Shown here: positions 15,369 through 16,353 of the stretch, in pieces
How positions within the stretch are numbered: position 1 is the stretch's first letter
Layout of the letters: every line of letters starts with the position of its first letter
Assembly (NCBI GenBank): GCA_035294565.1
Contig: DATGKR010000025.1
Location: forward strand, 1 to 16,353
Length of the DNA stretch: 16,353 bases
Source of the DNA: DATGKR01 sp035294565
Lineage (GTDB): Bacteria > Actinomycetota > Acidimicrobiia > Acidimicrobiales > Palsa-688
Reading direction: 5' to 3'
Notes under the pieces: generated by a model
Database searches by the model: none
Seen by the model: only the letters and a program-made list of their open reading frames with translations
Told to the model about the DNA's origin: nothing
Translations under genes and position numbers: made by a program

Positions 15369-15783
15369 GATCCTCCTTGTCGAGGACGACCCGGGTGACG
15401 TCATGATGACCCGGGAGGCCCTCGAGGAGAGCAAGCTGCTCCACACCCTGCACGTCCTCGACAACGGCGAGGAGGCCGTCAAGTTCCTCCGCCGCGAGGA
15501 GCCCTACGAGGACGCCCCCCGGCCGGATCTGGTGCTGCTCGACCTCAACCTGCCGCGCCTCGACGGGCGCGAGGTATTGTCGATCGTGAAGACCGACTCC
15601 GGCCTTCGCCAGATCCCCTGCGTGGTTCTCACCACCTCCGACGCGGAGGAGGACGTGCTTCGCAGCTACGACCTGCACGCCAACGCCTACGTGACCAAAC
15701 CCGTCGACTTCGAGGCGTTCACCAAGGTTGTGCGCCAGATCGACGACTTCTTCTTCACCATCGTCCGGCTTCCCCAACCATGA
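15334..15783 (+). CDS. Rcp1-type stand-alone response regulator
   Basis: This 149-residue protein is a single receiver domain: E17, D18, D19 (LLVEDDPGD), phosphoacceptor D70 (LVLLDLNLP), T100 (VVLTTSDAEED) and K122 (YVTKPVDFEAF). It has no DNA-binding output. The C-terminal IDDFFFTIVRLP is typical of the Rcp1 group that pairs with phytochrome-like kinases. The start lies inside the kinase gene, in another frame, with GAGGAG (15321-15326) seven bases before ATG. Possible roles are a shuttle to another protein or competition with the receiver-phosphatase for phosphate; the sequence does not decide. Confidence 0.9.
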   Translation: MSEMTPPSTPVEILLVEDDPGDVMMTREALEESKLLHTLHVLDNGEEAVKFLRREEPYEDAPRPDLVLLDLNLPRLDGREVLSIVKTDSGLRQIPCVVLTTSDAEEDVLRSYDLHANAYVTKPVDFEAFTKVVRQIDDFFFTIVRLPQP

Positions 15784-15839
15784 GGATGGGTAATAGAAAG
15801 GTGACCGACATGCCCTGCGGTACCGAGGAGGCGAAATGA
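15780..15839 (+). CDS. Possible 19-codon coupling peptide
   Basis: A frame of 19 codons (MRMGNRKVTDMPCGTEEAK) fills the gap between the response regulator and the DoxX-like gene. Its ATG overlaps the regulator stop (ATGA) and its TGA overlaps the DoxX ATG (ATGA). No Shine-Dalgarno precedes it. It could pass ribosomes from one gene to the next by termination and re-start, or be chance in a short gap. Confidence 0.2.
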   Translation: MRMGNRKVTDMPCGTEEAK

Positions 15840-16351
15840 GATTCAGGCTTTGGCACCTGCCTGTCCGCTTGGCGACGGGCGCGTTCATCTTGAACTCGGG
15901 CCTCAACAAGCTGAGGTCCGACGACGAGGAGGTGCACAAGGGCATCCACGGCATGGCGTCCGGCGCATACCCGGTCTTCGAAGGCATGGACCCCAGGAAG
16001 TTCACGAAGATGCTCGGCACCGGGGAGACGGCGCTCGGAGCCGTGCTGCTCGCCCCGTTCATCGGGCCGGGACTCGCCGGCGCCGGCCTCACCGCTTTCT
16101 CCGGGGCGCTCCTCGGCCTCTACTTCCGCACCCCGGGGATGACCGTGGACGGGATCCGCCCCAGCCATCAGGGCACCGCGCTCGCCAAGGACAGCTGGAT
16201 GGCCGCCATAGGCACAGCCCTGATGATCGACGCGGCGGCCAACAGGTTGCGGCGCCGGTCGGGCCGCTCGGCGAAGAAGACCGCCAAGAACGCCGGCAAG
16301 GCGGCTCTCGCTGCGAAAGCGGCCAAGGCGGCGAGGTCGGCGAAGTCCTGA
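15836..16351 (+). CDS. DoxX-like membrane protein with Lys/Ala-rich tail
   Basis: This 171-residue protein has about four hydrophobic segments (roughly 5-24, 61-78, 80-98, 119-135). The first carries the DoxX-like R-x-x-G-x-x-x-x-x-G-x-x-K pattern (VRLATGAFILNSGLNKL). DoxX proteins are small membrane proteins, some linked to thiol redox or oxidative stress; the function here is open. From residue 138 the C-terminus is a strongly basic Lys/Ala/Arg tail (KKTAKNAGKAALAAKAAKAA type), like the tails of actinobacterial nucleoid proteins. A good GAGGAG lies five bases before the ATG. It is downstream of and probably co-transcribed with the signalling cassette. The gene ends two bases before the window end. 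Confidence 0.72.
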   Translation: MRFRLWHLPVRLATGAFILNSGLNKLRSDDEEVHKGIHGMASGAYPVFEGMDPRKFTKMLGTGETALGAVLLAPFIGPGLAGAGLTAFSGALLGLYFRTPGMTVDGIRPSHQGTALAKDSWMAAIGTALMIDAAANRLRRRSGRSAKKTAKNAGKAALAAKAAKAARSAKS

Positions 16352-16353
16352 CC

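Noticed and set aside
13566..15482. Long minus-strand open frame (about 638 codons) opposite the phosphatase and kinase genes
   Set aside because: It is low in complexity and rich in Arg, Gly, Pro and Val, as expected from a GC-rich antisense frame. The plus strand encodes clear conserved domains over the same bases.

Overview
The window is GC-rich (about 70 % by eye) with tightly packed genes, short overlaps (ATGA, GTGA, TGATG) and frequent GTG starts. It holds an F420-dependent luciferase-like oxidoreductase of the Rv3520c type, an MshB/Mca-type deacetylase, KstR-like operator sequences and promoters that look leaderless. Together these indicate an actinobacterium (Actinomycetota). An Acidimicrobiia-like or other environmental lineage is plausible, but no rRNA or tRNA is present to settle it. 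I see no mobile element, CRISPR array or tRNA.

Layout. (1) Positions 1-1106, minus strand: a two-gene surface-protein locus. It has a secreted WxL-like protein with an inserted middle domain, followed by the 5' part of a second secreted protein whose first Ig-like segment resembles the DUF916 WxL-interacting family; this gene is cut by the window edge. (2) 1277-5559: a divergent lipid/steroid-type catabolic locus. The F420-dependent oxidoreductase reads left. Two OB-fold (DUF35-type) proteins and two non-canonical thiolase-fold (Ltp-type) proteins read right in one translationally coupled operon. The order matches, from memory, the Mycobacterium tuberculosis Rv3520c-Rv3523 (ltp4, ltp3) region. 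A KstR-like palindrome sits in the divergent promoter. (3) 5569-10591, minus strand: a MshB/Mca-like PIG-L deacetylase, a GH38 alpha-mannosidase two bases downstream, and an amidohydrolase-2 family enzyme with its own apparent leaderless promoter and palindromic operator. (4) 10657-16351, plus strand: a phosphotriesterase-family hydrolase, an acyl-CoA dehydrogenase, then a signalling cassette (receiver-SpoIIE phosphatase, membrane histidine kinase, Rcp1-type response regulator) and a DoxX-like membrane protein with a lysine/alanine-rich tail.

How the parts may work together. In block 2 the two OB-fold and two thiolase-fold proteins probably form a hetero-oligomeric carbon-carbon lyase (aldolase) like the Ltp2-DUF35 steroid side-chain aldolases. 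Both thiolase-fold subunits have lost the canonical cysteine and histidine, and only the second keeps a plausible tyrosine pair. In block 4 the acyl-CoA dehydrogenase overlaps the signalling cassette by four bases. This couples a metabolic gene to a pathway that, by family knowledge, usually controls partner switching of an alternative sigma factor. The anti-sigma partners are not in the window.

I found no convincing rho-independent terminator. No gene-free stretch exceeds about 170 bases.
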